NCBI GenBank assembly: GCA_002307115.1
Contig: DBTP01000016.1
Coordinates: forward strand, 1-14,314
DNA: 14,314 bases
Reading direction: 5' to 3'
Source of the DNA: Fibrobacter sp. UBA1313
GTDB taxonomy: Bacteria; Fibrobacterota; Fibrobacteria; Fibrobacterales; Fibrobacteraceae
This document shows positions 14,188 through 14,314 of this stretch, piece by piece. Position numbers and translations under genes: made by a program. The stretch's first letter is position 1. Every line of letters starts with the position of its first letter. A model generated the notes under the pieces. That model was not told the DNA's origin. It did not search any database and was given only the letters and a program-made list of their open reading frames with translations.

Positions 14188-14314
14188 TGTCTTTTTCTCA
14201 ATTTCTTGAAAATCGGATTTCCACTTGTGGGAACCCCATTTGTATGGGCATGGATCCCGTACTAGATTTAATGCCCGTGAAAGGCACACCGGAAGAAAAA
14301 ATTCGGCGTTTCTA
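14187..14314 (+). CDS. pyrF: Orotidine 5'-phosphate decarboxylase, N-terminal fragment (cut by window end)
   Basis: Only the first 42 codons are in the window. The start ATG overlaps the methyltransferase stop by one base (TAATG), so the gene is coupled to the operon. The visible sequence (SFSQFLENRISTCGNPICMGMDPVLDLMP, given here in parts: FLENRI, then NPICMGMDPVLDLMP) matches the N-terminus of the subfamily-2 OMP decarboxylases, where the first beta strand reads C-x-G-x-D-P and its Asp contacts the substrate. The enzyme would make UMP in pyrimidine synthesis. The catalytic Lys/Asp region lies beyond the window, so the call rests on the N-terminal pattern alone. Confidence 0.8.
   Translation, partial: MSFSQFLENRISTCGNPICMGMDPVLDLMPVKGTPEEKIRRF

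Overview
The window looks like chromosomal DNA from a member of the Fibrobacterota, the phylum of the cellulose degrader Fibrobacter, or a close relative. The main reason is a protein at 7572-8408 with the layout of the TIGR02147 / DUF4423 regulators, a family known chiefly as a large paralogous set in Fibrobacter succinogenes. A CE2-type carbohydrate esterase and lipoproteins with carbohydrate-binding-like domains fit a polysaccharide-using Gram-negative lifestyle. A c-type cytochrome suggests some respiratory ability, so this may be a relative of the rumen species rather than a strict fermenter. The assignment rests on recognised sequence patterns, not on a search.

Layout. At 3-1400 is the C-terminal part of a CsdA/DeaD-type DEAD-box RNA helicase, closed by a strong hairpin terminator that also serves the convergent gene aroC (2560 down to 1475, chorismate synthase). 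A divergent gene at 2671-3240 encodes an unrecognised exported protein. It converges on a small monohaem cytochrome c (3790 down to 3335), which is divergent from a secreted SGNH/CE2 esterase (3864-4928). Then follow, all on the plus strand, a membrane diguanylate cyclase with a beta-rich periplasmic sensor (5025-6350), a small cysteine-containing lipoprotein 3 bases behind it (6354-6833), a six-helix membrane protein (6887-7507), and an overlapping pair made of a TIGR02147 regulator and a multidomain surface lipoprotein (7572-9529). The last block is a very compact operon: ispA, dxs, a SpoU/TrmH-family RNA methyltransferase with a long repetitive N-terminal extension, and pyrF, which runs off the window end.

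How the genes may work together. Dxs starts the MEP isoprenoid pathway and IspA elongates its C5 products, so these two form one functional unit. The SpoU enzyme and PyrF share only the transcript. The esterase, the cyclase and the lipoprotein all point outward to carbohydrates. The cyclase sensor domain and the C-terminal domain of the lipoprotein appear to be the same kind of jelly-roll module, which suggests c-di-GMP signalling driven by an extracellular or cell-wall glycan.

The most interesting points are: (1) this shared sensor/binding module; (2) the overlapping TIGR02147-lipoprotein cassette; (3) five near-identical 93-bp repeats that give the RNA methyltransferase a disordered Arg/Phe-rich arm, with a similar tail on the helicase; and (4) several genes that lack a Shine-Dalgarno sequence but have an extended -10 box 6-10 bases before the start codon, suggesting leaderless or nearly leaderless mRNAs. 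There is no CRISPR array, insertion sequence, tRNA or rRNA in the window, and no gene-free stretch longer than about 110 bases.
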